This document shows positions 35,589 through 44,098 of a DNA stretch of 64,000 nucleotides, piece by piece. Under the pieces are notes generated by a model. The model saw nothing but the letters and a program-made list of their open reading frames with translations. It ran no database searches and was not told where the DNA came from. Position 1 is the first letter of the stretch; every line of letters begins with the position of its first letter. The stretch is from contig NZ_CP046565.1 in assembly GCF_012769535.1 (NCBI RefSeq), forward strand, positions 2,184,501 through 2,248,500. The letters run 5' to 3'. A program made the position numbers and the translations under genes. The DNA is from Methylococcus geothermalis. GTDB taxonomy: Bacteria > Pseudomonadota > Gammaproteobacteria > Methylococcales > Methylococcaceae.

Positions 35589-36812
35589 ATGAGCATGTCA
35601 GAACAATACGATATCGCCATCGTAGGCGGCGGGATGGTAGGCGCGACGCTGGCCTGCGCGCTGGAAGGGACCGGGCTGCGCGTTGCCCTGATCGAGGGGG
35701 CGCTGCCGCCCGCGTTTTCGCCCGAGCAGCCGCACGACCTGCGGGTTTCCGCAGTGAGCATCGCCTCGGTCAGCATCCTCAACTCGGTCGGCGCCTGGGC
35801 CGGCGTCGTTGCCCGCCGCTGCTGTCCGTTCCGGCGGATGCGGGTCTGGGAGGACCGTGGCGACGTGCTGTTCGCCAGCGAGGACATCCACGAGGAGGTG
35901 CTCGGCTATATCGTCGAAAACCGTGTGCTCCAGCTCGCCCTGATGGACCGGCTCCCGGCGTTGTCCGGCGTCGATTTCCTCTGTCCGACCAAGACTCGCA
36001 AGATCGACTATGGCTCGCAAGGCTCGCGCATCGAACTGGAGGACGGCCGCGTGATCGAAGCGCGGCTGCTGGTCGCGGCGGACGGCGGCCAGTCCCAGGC
36101 CCGGCAGGCCGCCGGCATGGGCGTCAGCAGCTGGGACTACGAGCACCATGCCCTGGTGCTCACCGTCGAAACCGCCTATCCGCAGCAGGACATCACCTGG
36201 CAGCGCTTCACCCCGCACGGGCCCCAGGCTTTCCTGCCGCTCGATGGGCGCAACGCCTCCCTGGTCTGGTACGAGGCGCCCGAACGGGTGAAATGGCTGC
36301 TCTCCCTCCCCGACGAAGCCCTGCTGGGCGAATTGAGCCGGGAATTTCCCGCCGAACTGGGAGAAATCAAGGGCATCGTCAGCCGCGGCTTCTTCCCGCT
36401 CCGCCGCCAGCACGCTCTTCGCTACTACAAGGAGGGCGCGGTCCTGGTGGGCGATGCCGCCCACATGATCCATCCCCTCGCGGGCCAGGGCGTCAACATC
36501 GGCCTGCTCGACGCCGCCGCCCTGGCCGAAGTGCTCGCCAAGGCCAAGCGCGCCGGCCGCGACATCGGCTCCAGCACCGTGTTGCGCGAATACGAAGGCA
36601 TGCGCCGCAACAGCAACCTGCTGATGATGACCGCCATGGACTTCTTCTACCGCGCCTTCGGCAACGCCAACGTCCCGCTGCGCTTCGTCCGCAATCTCGG
36701 CCTCGGCTTGGCCGAACGGATCACCCCCGCCAAGAAGCTGGTGATGCGGTATGCGATGGGATTGGATGGGAGTTTGCCGAAGCTGGCGAGAGGGGAGGGG
36801 TTGGGAGGCTGA
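35589..36812 (+). CDS. FAD-dependent ubiquinone-biosynthesis hydroxylase (UbiF/UbiH/COQ6 family)
   Basis: The 407-residue flavoprotein monooxygenase has N-terminal Rossmann motif DIAIVGGGMVGATLAC, the middle DG motif LLVAADGGQSQARQ and the C-terminal GDAAHMIHPLAGQGVNIGLL. The last motif is closest to UbiF among E. coli paralogues, which hydroxylates ring C6 (2-octaprenyl-3-methyl-6-methoxy-benzoquinol step). Paralogue assignment from motifs alone is tentative; UbiH, UbiI or UbiM remain possible. The start at 35589 has GGGAGA 5 bases upstream; a second ATG lies two codons later. Confidence 0.85.
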   Translation: MSMSEQYDIAIVGGGMVGATLACALEGTGLRVALIEGALPPAFSPEQPHDLRVSAVSIASVSILNSVGAWAGVVARRCCPFRRMRVWEDRGDVLFASEDIHEEVLGYIVENRVLQLALMDRLPALSGVDFLCPTKTRKIDYGSQGSRIELEDGRVIEARLLVAADGGQSQARQAAGMGVSSWDYEHHALVLTVETAYPQQDITWQRFTPHGPQAFLPLDGRNASLVWYEAPERVKWLLSLPDEALLGELSREFPAELGEIKGIVSRGFFPLRRQHALRYYKEGAVLVGDAAHMIHPLAGQGVNIGLLDAAALAEVLAKAKRAGRDIGSSTVLREYEGMRRNSNLLMMTAMDFFYRAFGNANVPLRFVRNLGLGLAERITPAKKLVMRYAMGLDGSLPKLARGEGLGG

Positions 36813-36856
36813 AAAATCGCTGAAGAAAAAATTGGCCGTTGCATTTATCGCGGTAG

Positions 36857-36928
36857 GTAGGATGCGCTGAACGAAGGTAAGCGCATCGTTCGCGATTGAT
36901 GCGCTTCGTACCCTCAGTGCATCCTGTC
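36857..36928. repeat. Imperfect palindromic intergenic repeat
   Basis: A left segment with GTAGGATGCGCTGAACGAAG and a right segment with GCGCTTCGTACCCTCAGTGC followed by ATCCTG are approximately reverse complementary, with GCGCATCGTTCGCGATTGATGC between them. The unit looks like a dispersed intergenic palindrome of the REP/ERIC kind found in many gammaproteobacteria. Only one copy was noticed in this window. Confidence 0.5.
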
Positions 36929-36939
36929 GCCCTGAAAAC

Positions 36940-37116
36940 GTGCCAGCTTTCACTCACTTCCTCGATTTGCCGATACCGTTACTGATTGTCACATTGGGCG
37001 TACTTCAGCCCAACGATTGGGGGGTGTTTATCATTGGCTCCTTGGTCGCCGTAGCTATTGCTATAGCCCTGACAATATTCATTCGTCGCCTTTATCCATG
37101 GGCGGCAAACCAATGA
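36940..37116 (+). CDS. Possible small membrane protein, maybe 5'-truncated
   Basis: A 58-codon frame from GTG 36940 encodes a strongly hydrophobic peptide (PIPLLIVTLGVLQPNDWGVF and SLVAVAIAIALTIFIRR) ending with a TGA at 37114. There are one or two membrane segments with a positive end, as in small inner-membrane proteins or holin-like peptides. There is no Shine-Dalgarno, and the frame continues open upstream through the intergenic repeat, so the real 5' end may have been replaced by that repeat. Function unknown. Confidence 0.3.
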   Translation: MPAFTHFLDLPIPLLIVTLGVLQPNDWGVFIIGSLVAVAIAIALTIFIRRLYPWAANQ

Positions 37117-37164
37117 GCCAATATGCCGCCCTCATTGGGTAACCGGGGGTTCTTGCCCCCAGCT

Positions 37165-37216
37165 CGCGATTGGGTCGAGGTAACGGGATTGCGCCCGTTA
37201 CCTCGACCCAATCGCG
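37165..37216. repeat. Perfect 23-base inverted repeat with 6-base loop
   Basis: The arms 37165-37187 and 37194-37216 are exact reverse complements around ATTGCG, giving a very stable 52-base cruciform or RNA hairpin. The core includes GGGTCGAGGTAACGGG. A smaller hairpin (GGGGG-TTCTTG-CCCCC, 37145-37160) precedes it. No T-tract follows, so it is not a standard terminator. Confidence 0.85.
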
Positions 37217-37276
37217 GACTATGGACTAGAGATTCGTTATCGGTTTGTAATCGCAGCAATCTACTGGAGGGTCCTA

Positions 37277-37699
37277 ATGGATGGACGGTGCGGTTTCACG
37301 GGCAATGTCAAGAATGGGATGGCGGTCTTGGGATTTTCGCTATTGCTCGGTTGTGCCGAACAGCCACAGAAATCCGAAATGGACATACAGGCTGCCAATG
37401 CTTTGAAAGAGCGAGAAACCCAAGCCTTTCTAAACTCACATCCTTGCCCGGCTACGGGCAAAATATCGGCCAACGGAGTATGTGACGGCTTCACCATCGG
37501 CATGGTCGTGCCGGAGCGATGTGGCGGGAAGATGAAGGCTTCCAACCTGTATTGGCAAAACAAGGAACTTGCTAAAGAGGCGGAACTGGGAGAAAAAGCG
37601 AACTGCGGCAAACCCACCCAGGATGAAGAAGACGCATTGATAAGGACTCAAATGCGCCGAACTCTCGATCAGAGCATCTATAACGCGATGCCCCGTTGA
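37277..37699 (+). CDS. Small lipoprotein of unknown function
   Basis: The 140-residue protein starts at ATG 37277 with GGAGGG 8 bases upstream. The N-terminus contains a late signal (MAVLGFSLLLGC) with lipobox Cys near residue 26; translation might instead start at Met15. The mature part is polar with four further Cys (PCPATG, GVCDG, ERCGGK, NCGKP), suggesting two disulfides, and ends with a charged helix (DALIRTQMRRTLDQSIYNAM). No family recognised. GC is visibly lower than in neighbouring operons, hinting at a different origin. Confidence 0.65.
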   Translation: MDGRCGFTGNVKNGMAVLGFSLLLGCAEQPQKSEMDIQAANALKERETQAFLNSHPCPATGKISANGVCDGFTIGMVVPERCGGKMKASNLYWQNKELAKEAELGEKANCGKPTQDEEDALIRTQMRRTLDQSIYNAMPR

Positions 37700-37721
37700 G
37701 GCTGGCGGTGTAAGCCAGCCT
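37699..37721. repeat. Hairpin directly after the lipoprotein stop
   Basis: AGGCTGGC (37699-37706) and GCCAGCCT (37714-37721) pair around GGTGTAA, beginning at the last base of the stop codon. Without a T-run it may protect the 3' end or act as a weak terminator. Confidence 0.5.
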
Positions 37722-37748
37722 GCGTCCCATTCGGCTGAACGCTAGGCA

Positions 37749-37830
37749 GGTCCGATTACGCTTCGCCATCATCGGACCGGCGTGGTGCACCGTCGAAGCA
37801 AGAACCCGCCGGACGAGCAAGGCGGGTTCT
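37749..37830. repeat. Two consecutive perfect hairpins between convergent lipoprotein genes
   Basis: GGTCCGAT (37749-37756) pairs with ATCGGACC (37771-37778), and AGAACCCGCC (37801-37810) pairs with GGCGGGTTCT (37821-37830). They separate the plus-strand lipoprotein gene from the minus-strand one at 37855-38040. The second, read on the minus strand, is followed by TTGCTTC and could terminate that transcript. Confidence 0.55.
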
Positions 37831-37854
37831 ACTCATGCGGGGGTCGAGTGCCGA

Positions 37855-38040
37855 TCAATTGCGGCAGGCCTTGACCTTTCCATCAGGGCTATATGCCACC
37901 GAAGCGCCGCTGGCGAACTGCACATATTCGACGCCATCGATACATTGCGTGGTGTGTCCTGTGACCGCGGTGTTGATTCTTTCCCCGACGGCGCACGCCG
38001 ATAAAACACTCATTGCTCCTATAAATATCATCCGAATCAT
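37855..38040 (-). CDS. Very small lipoprotein
   Basis: The 61-residue protein starts at ATG 38040 with AGGAGA 8 bases upstream. A lipobox signal is clear (MIFIGAMSVLSAC, Cys 16). The mature ~45 residues contain a pattern TTQCIDGVEYVQFASGASVA and end DGKVKACRN, with two Cys that may pair. It resembles the short envelope lipoproteins found in proteobacterial genomes, but no specific family is claimed. It faces the other lipoprotein gene across a hairpin cluster. Confidence 0.65.
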   Translation of the reverse strand: MIRMIFIGAMSVLSACAVGERINTAVTGHTTQCIDGVEYVQFASGASVAYSPDGKVKACRN

Positions 38041-38251
38041 TAGGTTGCTCTCCTGAAGTAAATAAACGACGAAAAATAGTATCCTGGTCTTCGCTTGCCG
38101 GTGTCAACTCCCCGATATCGTCTTACGCCAATAGTCACCGTGATGCGGGGATAATCGCCCATCCGCAATATGCCGACTAAGCGAATACCCGTGCCAAGGG
38201 GCCGGCAGATTTCGATCCACAAGTCCGTCTGAGTTTTTTTGCCTTAACGGC

Positions 38252-41200
38252 TCAAGGTGTTCCACTGATTTCCAGCACCTTATTCGGCAGCTCCCCGAAC
38301 ATCTCCGGCGCATACATGGCCTCGACTCGCGTGGGCGGCAGTTCGAAGCTGCCGGGGTTGTTGTAGCGCACGGTATATTCGACGCTCCAGCGCCCCTTCG
38401 GCACATAGTCGTAATAGGCGCGGTAGGCGTCGAAGCGGCGCTCCTCGTAGATGGGCCAGGCCCAGCCGGTCTGCTGTTCGCCTTGGGTCAGCAGGGCGGC
38501 GTCGCGTCCCAGGCCGCCGCCGAGGATGCTGGCGCCGGCGGGGATGGGGTCGTCCACCACCACCCAGCTCATGTCGGACTGGGCGTCGAGTTCCAGTGTG
38601 ATGCGGGCCACGTCGCCACGGTTCCAGGCGCCGGGCTGCTTCCGTTCGACCGGGGTGACCGTTCGCTTGATCGAGAAGCCGGTGAACAGCGGTTCCTTCA
38701 GCGGGATCGCGGCGCGGCTCTGGACGATGGCCCAGGGTTTGCCCGTGCCCTGATGGCGCACTTCCAGCGTGCCGGGGCCGTCGGGCCAGGGCAGGTTCAA
38801 AGCGCTGCGCCGGGTTTCCTCGGTCCACTGCATGCCTTTCTTCACCGCGCCGAGATTCGCCTCGGTGTAGCCGGTGACCGGCACCGCTTCGTAAGTCTCG
38901 CTGAACTTTTCCATCGCCAGCCGGCCCCAGGCGTTGGCCGTGGTGGTATTCCAGCGCCCCTTGGTCTGGCGGCCCAGCGCGCCGGTGACCAGCCGCGACA
39001 CGTCCTCGCGCCAGCCAGGCAGTTCCATCACGTCCAGCACCGCCCGCACGGCGTTGAGGTCGGGGGAGATCATCAGCCACCACAGGGCATCGCTCTTCTC
39101 GCTGGAGAAGTTCAGGGTGGTACCCTGGAAGTTCAGGCGGGTTCGGAGCGTCTGTTCGGCGTCCTTGAGCTTGGCGCGGCGATCGGGAATGGCTTCGATC
39201 CGCTGCAATACCGACAGCCAGTCCAGTACCGCCGAGGTCGGCCAGAGCTTGGGCTCGATACGGATGCTGTCCAGAAGCTCCGGCGTCGCCTCTTCATAGC
39301 GGGCCAGGGCTTCGACGGCCGCCAGCTTGCGAAGGGAGAGATCGGCGGTGGGCAGGGCGGAGTCGCGCAGCACGCGCCCTTCGACGAAGCCTTTCAACGC
39401 GTCCTTGGCCCGGCCCAGGGCATTCTCGGGCAGCTCCCAGCCGGCTTCCTGCGCGATCGCCAGGACGTAGGCAGTCAGGATGTCGCTGCCTTTGATGTTG
39501 TCGCTCGGGAAATAGCGGAACAGGCCGTCGCTGTCCTGATAAGCAGGCAGGTCGGCGACGATCTTGTTCCATAGGCCCTCGTCGCGTAGCGCGACGGCCT
39601 TGGAAACCTTCTGCTCCAGGCAGGAATAGGGGTAGTGGCTCATGTAGTCGATCACACCGCCGAGGCCGTCGCCCAGCTGGGCCCGCAGCGAGACGCGCAC
39701 GCCGCCGCGCCCCGGCGCGGCGTCCTCGGGACGCTGCACGGCGAGCGAGAGCGGCTTGTCGATCCGGGTCAACGTCGCCTGGAACACCTGGACCGGCACC
39801 GCCGGCTGGACCTGCTGCGAGGTTTTCAGCCGGTCGGTGGCGACCCCGCCGTTTTCCACGGCGGCGATCTCCCAGTCCAGCCCTGCGACGTCGACCGGCA
39901 CGTTGACGTCCCAGGAGAAGTCGCCTGCCGTGCCGGCCTCGAGCTCGAACGGTTGGGGCGGAAGCGCCTGGCCCGCCGCGCCTTTCGGCGTCAGCATCGC
40001 GGTGAGCAGGCCGGTGACTTTCCGGTCGGTGGCGTTGCGTACGTTGAAGATGGCACGGAAACGGTCCCCTTCGCGCACCATCGGCGGCAGGCCGGAATAG
40101 AGCATCAGGTCCTGGGTCGTGCGGATCGAGGTCTTGCCGGTGCCGAACAACCCGCTGCCGGCGTTGGCGACCGCCACCAGCCGGAAGGCGGTGAGCGAGT
40201 CGTTGAGCGGCACCTCGATCTCGGCTTCGCCCTTGGCGTCCAGCGGCACCCGGCCTTGCCAAAGCAGCAGGGTGTCGAACAGCTCGCGCGCCGCCTGGCG
40301 CCCGCCGCCGCCGCCGTGCGGCACCGCCTTGCGGCCGTAGTGTCGCTTGCCGATGACTTGCATCTGCGCGGTGGAGGTGAGCACCTCGATGCCGCGCCGG
40401 CCCATCATCTTGTCCAGCAGGTTCCAGCTATCGTTGGGCCTGAGTTCCAGCAGGCCCTCGTCCACCGCGGCCAGGGCGATCTCCGCCTCGGCCGGCGCGC
40501 CGCCGGTGGCGCGCCGGACCGCGACCTTGACCTTGGCGGTTTCGCGTACCTTGTAGGTTTCGCGGTCGGCCTGGACCTTGACATCCAGCCGGTTGGGCGC
40601 CCAGCCCACGTCGATCTGGGCCAGCCCCATGCGGTAGGCCGGCTTGCTCAGGTCGACCATCGCCGTGGCCTTGCCGCCGTCGGGCTGCCAGGGCAGCTTG
40701 AATTGGCGGGCCATGTCAGCGATCCAGGTCTGGACTGGCCCCACCCGGCCGCGCACCGCCAGCACCGAGACGAACACGTTGGGCGCATAGGCGTCCTTGA
40801 TCGGCACCTCGACCACCGGCGAGCGCCCGGACAAACGGGTGATGAAGCTGTCGACGATGCCTTCGCGTTCGACCGTCACCAGAGCCGTGGCTTCGCGGAA
40901 CGGCATGCGCACCTGGAACCGGGCCTTGTCGCCCAGTTCGTAGGCGCGCTTTTCGGCGATCACGTCCATCCGGTCGCTGGGGTCGTTCTCGAACCACCAT
41001 TCGTCTTCGCTGGCGATCCAGACCGAGGTCGTTCCCAGGGCCTGGTTGCCGGCGCCGTCGCCGGCCGTGGCCTTGAGCAGGATTTCGCCGGAAACGCCGG
41101 GGGCTAGGACGCAAAGAAGAAGCCCCTGGTCGTTGGTCCTGCCGTTGCAGTCGGCGCCGATATGCTTGACCTCGGTCTTGTCCTCGTAGGCGTAGAAGCC

Positions 41201-44014
41201 GCCGATCAGGCGTTTGCGGTGAGAGTAGGTGGTGCGCGAGTACAAGTCGACCCGGATATCCCGACCGGCCGCCGGTTTCCCGGCCAGATCCAGCGCCAGC
41301 ACCTGGAACCGCAGCCGGTCCTTGGTCGCCACCCAGCCTTCGGTCCTGAGCCCCAGGCTGAGCTTGGCCGGCCACAGCGGAATCCGGCGCGCCACGGTCA
41401 GGAGTTCGCCATTGGCATCCTGGTATTCGAGTTCGGCCACCAGATCCTGTGGCGTGTTCTGGCGCGGCAGGTTGGGGACCGTCACCCGCGCCGCGCCGCC
41501 CTTGTCCAGGCTCAGCGGCAGCACTTGGGCGGGCCCGCCGGCGCCCGGCGCTTCCTCGGCCTCCTCGCTGTAGCCGTCGTCGCGCAGTCCTTCCTCGATG
41601 TTCCGCGCCTCGAAGTCGAAATCCGGATAGTCGGGGAAGGACACCTGGCGCGGTTCGACCATCGTGCGGACCTTGACCGGCGCATTGGCCGCGCCGCCGC
41701 CGGAGAGATAGCTGACATGGAGGTCGAGCGTGGCTTCCTTGACATTGACCAGGGCATCGGACTGCGGCTGGATGTCGGCGCGCATGGTCGGCACCCGGAA
41801 CTGTTCGACCCGGAATTCACCCGAGGTGGCGGTTTCGGTACCGTCGGCGTAGGCGAAGGTGATTTCGTAACTGCCGAGCTTGGCATCCGGGGGAATGGGC
41901 CAGATGTTCTCGGCGATGCCTCGAGCGTCGAAATCGGTCGGCAGCTCGTATTCCTGGCCGCTGCCGCCATGGCGGATCTTGATCTTCTCGGGGCGGTTTT
42001 CCGGCAAGCCGAAGCCATGGGCCGTCCGCAGGCGCAGGAAATGCTTCATGGACACGGTCTCGCCGGCCCGGAACAGGCTGCGGTCCAGCACGGTGTGGAC
42101 AATCTGCGGGTTGTCGTAAAAGCCGACCGGCAGGTTGAAGTTCTGCGGGGAAATGCCGTTGGCCCAACTGCTCAGGGTGAAGCTCATGTCGCCCTCGGTC
42201 CGGGCGCTCACCATGAGCGGCCCTTCGCCCCACTCGCAGCTCTCGCCGGAATCCGATGGCTTGGGCAGGGCCTGGCCCTGGATCAGCGCCATGCCGTTGG
42301 CATCGGTCCGGCCTTGCCAGAACACTTCGTCCTTGCAATAGCGGCTGATGCGGATGTCGGCGTTCGGCACCGGCTGGGCCGAATCCAGGCTCGTCACCCA
42401 GACCAGCGACGATTCCCGGCCCCATTTGAAATGCACCGAAAGATTGGTGACCAGTGCGGAAGTCGCCACGTAGCGGGGCCGGTCCTCGCCCAGCAGTGCC
42501 GCGCCCAGGCGAGGGCTGGCCAGCTCGACCACGTAGAAGCCGGCGGTTTCCAGCGGGATGCCGAGCACTTCGAATTCTTTTTGCGCCTCGGCGCGCGGCA
42601 GTTCGAAGGCATCCGCCTGGGTACCTGCGAACACCGATTCGGTGCCGGTGAGTTCCTTCCATTCGGTTTCGCCGTTGGGTGACTGGATCGATTCGCCCCG
42701 CCGTTCGGCGGCCTTGCGGACCCTGCGTATCCAGGCGGCGATGTCCTGGTCGCTCAAGGCGACCCGCATCATCTTGCCAGGGATGGCCGGGCCGCCCGAG
42801 GCCAGGCGCTGGCCGGGAACGGGATTCTCGATGTGGCGCACGGTGACGGGCAGGACGCCGCCCTCCTTCAGCTCCAGGATGCCGAATTCGCCGGGGAACT
42901 TCGCCAGCGGCGGATAGTCGTCGGTCTTGACCTCGAGCGGATAGCGGCTGGCGTTTTCCAGCGGGCGCCCGGCATCGTCGGCGAATCCGGACGGCAATTC
43001 GATATGGAAAGTCGTCTTTTCGGGGAAGGGGCCTTTCCAGCTCAGTTCCTCGACGAAGGGCTTGCGGACGGGGTCGAGCCCATCCGCCGGGTAGACCTTG
43101 CCGGCGCCATCGACCAGGCGCACGGCGCCGGCCTGGTCCGCCGGCACGGGCGAACCGAAGCGCAGGACCATCGGCAGCAGGGGGATGCAGTCCGCGTCGG
43201 CATGGATGCGGTCACAGCTGAAACGGGCGGTGAAGCTCGGGCGGGCCTTGAAGCTCAACACCTGGTCTTCGGTCGTCGCGATCCCGCCGGCCGTGGCGAT
43301 GCCCTTGCCCCAGACGATGCGGACTTCCGTTTCCGGCGGTATGGCCCGGCGACATTGCACCAGGGCAAGCCGCGCTTCGCCGGCTTGGATGTCCTCCGGC
43401 TTGAGCCTGTCGAAATCGGCGTCCGGCCACAGCAGCTCGGTGTAGCCCCACCCCAGTTTTCGGCGCTGCGCCAGCACGGCATCGCGGCGCTCGCCGCTCA
43501 GGATATCGACCCCGATCTCCTCGCCAACGCCTTCGATCTGACAGCGGGTATGGGCGGCGATGCTTTCAGGCGTGGCTGGGGCAGCGGCGGCCAGCAGGAA
43601 GACCTGGTTTTCGTCGACGCTTTCGCTGCCTTCGTTCGGGAATGAGCCCGTCACCACCGGCCCGCCGGTGTCGAAACCGTATTCCTTGGCGAGTTCGACC
43701 GCCGCTCCGCTCAATGTCTTCAACTGCGGCTTGGGCCGGAAGCGGCAGGACAGGCCGGCGGGCAGGTCGGCTTCGAAGTCGTAGACCCAGGTGCGCGGTT
43801 CGGCCCAGCGTCCGCGCCCCTTGGCCGGGCAATCGACCGTGAACGGATCGGTGAGGCGAGGGTCGCCGAATGCGACCATGGCTTCGGAGAAGCGCGCCGT
43901 CACCTGGCGCACGTCCTTGGCCGTTCCCTCCGGCGAGAACAATTCCAGCCGGGCCGCGGCGGCGGCCTGAATCCAAAACAACGTCACAACCCAGAGCACT
44001 GCGCGCATGGTCAT
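38252..44014 (-). CDS. Bacterial alpha-2-macroglobulin with thioester
   Basis: The 1920-residue periplasmic giant has signal peptide LWVVTLFWIQAAAA and no lipobox, so it is probably soluble rather than membrane-anchored like E. coli YfhM. A series of MG-type beta domains follows. The region GRVPLDAKGEAEIEVPLNDS then LTAFRLVAVA marks the A2M core domain. The thioester motif CLEQ is in HYPYSCLEQKVSKAV, with Cys1465 and Gln1468 (codons at 39611-39622). The alpha/alpha-toroid thioester domain and a C-terminal beta domain complete it. Such proteins trap proteases that breach the outer membrane by covalent linkage. No pbpC (PBP1c) gene, the usual partner, is adjacent. Met residues at 44014 and 44008 are both possible starts. 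Confidence 0.92.
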   Translation of the reverse strand: MTMRAVLWVVTLFWIQAAAAARLELFSPEGTAKDVRQVTARFSEAMVAFGDPRLTDPFTVDCPAKGRGRWAEPRTWVYDFEADLPAGLSCRFRPKPQLKTLSGAAVELAKEYGFDTGGPVVTGSFPNEGSESVDENQVFLLAAAAPATPESIAAHTRCQIEGVGEEIGVDILSGERRDAVLAQRRKLGWGYTELLWPDADFDRLKPEDIQAGEARLALVQCRRAIPPETEVRIVWGKGIATAGGIATTEDQVLSFKARPSFTARFSCDRIHADADCIPLLPMVLRFGSPVPADQAGAVRLVDGAGKVYPADGLDPVRKPFVEELSWKGPFPEKTTFHIELPSGFADDAGRPLENASRYPLEVKTDDYPPLAKFPGEFGILELKEGGVLPVTVRHIENPVPGQRLASGGPAIPGKMMRVALSDQDIAAWIRRVRKAAERRGESIQSPNGETEWKELTGTESVFAGTQADAFELPRAEAQKEFEVLGIPLETAGFYVVELASPRLGAALLGEDRPRYVATSALVTNLSVHFKWGRESSLVWVTSLDSAQPVPNADIRISRYCKDEVFWQGRTDANGMALIQGQALPKPSDSGESCEWGEGPLMVSARTEGDMSFTLSSWANGISPQNFNLPVGFYDNPQIVHTVLDRSLFRAGETVSMKHFLRLRTAHGFGLPENRPEKIKIRHGGSGQEYELPTDFDARGIAENIWPIPPDAKLGSYEITFAYADGTETATSGEFRVEQFRVPTMRADIQPQSDALVNVKEATLDLHVSYLSGGGAANAPVKVRTMVEPRQVSFPDYPDFDFEARNIEEGLRDDGYSEEAEEAPGAGGPAQVLPLSLDKGGAARVTVPNLPRQNTPQDLVAELEYQDANGELLTVARRIPLWPAKLSLGLRTEGWVATKDRLRFQVLALDLAGKPAAGRDIRVDLYSRTTYSHRKRLIGGFYAYEDKTEVKHIGADCNGRTNDQGLLLCVLAPGVSGEILLKATAGDGAGNQALGTTSVWIASEDEWWFENDPSDRMDVIAEKRAYELGDKARFQVRMPFREATALVTVEREGIVDSFITRLSGRSPVVEVPIKDAYAPNVFVSVLAVRGRVGPVQTWIADMARQFKLPWQPDGGKATAMVDLSKPAYRMGLAQIDVGWAPNRLDVKVQADRETYKVRETAKVKVAVRRATGGAPAEAEIALAAVDEGLLELRPNDSWNLLDKMMGRRGIEVLTSTAQMQVIGKRHYGRKAVPHGGGGGRQAARELFDTLLLWQGRVPLDAKGEAEIEVPLNDSLTAFRLVAVANAGSGLFGTGKTSIRTTQDLMLYSGLPPMVREGDRFRAIFNVRNATDRKVTGLLTAMLTPKGAAGQALPPQPFELEAGTAGDFSWDVNVPVDVAGLDWEIAAVENGGVATDRLKTSQQVQPAVPVQVFQATLTRIDKPLSLAVQRPEDAAPGRGGVRVSLRAQLGDGLGGVIDYMSHYPYSCLEQKVSKAVALRDEGLWNKIVADLPAYQDSDGLFRYFPSDNIKGSDILTAYVLAIAQEAGWELPENALGRAKDALKGFVEGRVLRDSALPTADLSLRKLAAVEALARYEEATPELLDSIRIEPKLWPTSAVLDWLSVLQRIEAIPDRRAKLKDAEQTLRTRLNFQGTTLNFSSEKSDALWWLMISPDLNAVRAVLDVMELPGWREDVSRLVTGALGRQTKGRWNTTTANAWGRLAMEKFSETYEAVPVTGYTEANLGAVKKGMQWTEETRRSALNLPWPDGPGTLEVRHQGTGKPWAIVQSRAAIPLKEPLFTGFSIKRTVTPVERKQPGAWNRGDVARITLELDAQSDMSWVVVDDPIPAGASILGGGLGRDAALLTQGEQQTGWAWPIYEERRFDAYRAYYDYVPKGRWSVEYTVRYNNPGSFELPPTRVEAMYAPEMFGELPNKVLEISGTP

Positions 44015-44098
44015 CTGCGTCCTCGTCGCGGATCGGATTCGCCCGGGTCGAGCCGGAGCGGATTGGTCGGATGGTTCGTTCCGAAGGCCCCAATGGTC

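Noticed and set aside
37145-37216. Hairpins as a CRISPR repeat or IS terminal inverted repeat
   Set aside because: No regular repeat-spacer series and no transposase or target duplication was seen.
38040-38222. Minus-strand 60-codon frame with TTG start between the macroglobulin and the small lipoprotein
   Set aside because: Alternative start without SD, ends inside the SD of the lipoprotein gene, no recognised family. It could be a relic, but support is too weak.
39635-42682. Two plus-strand frames of about 490-506 codons
   Set aside because: Antisense to the macroglobulin gene, which has a thioester motif, signal peptide and full family length.
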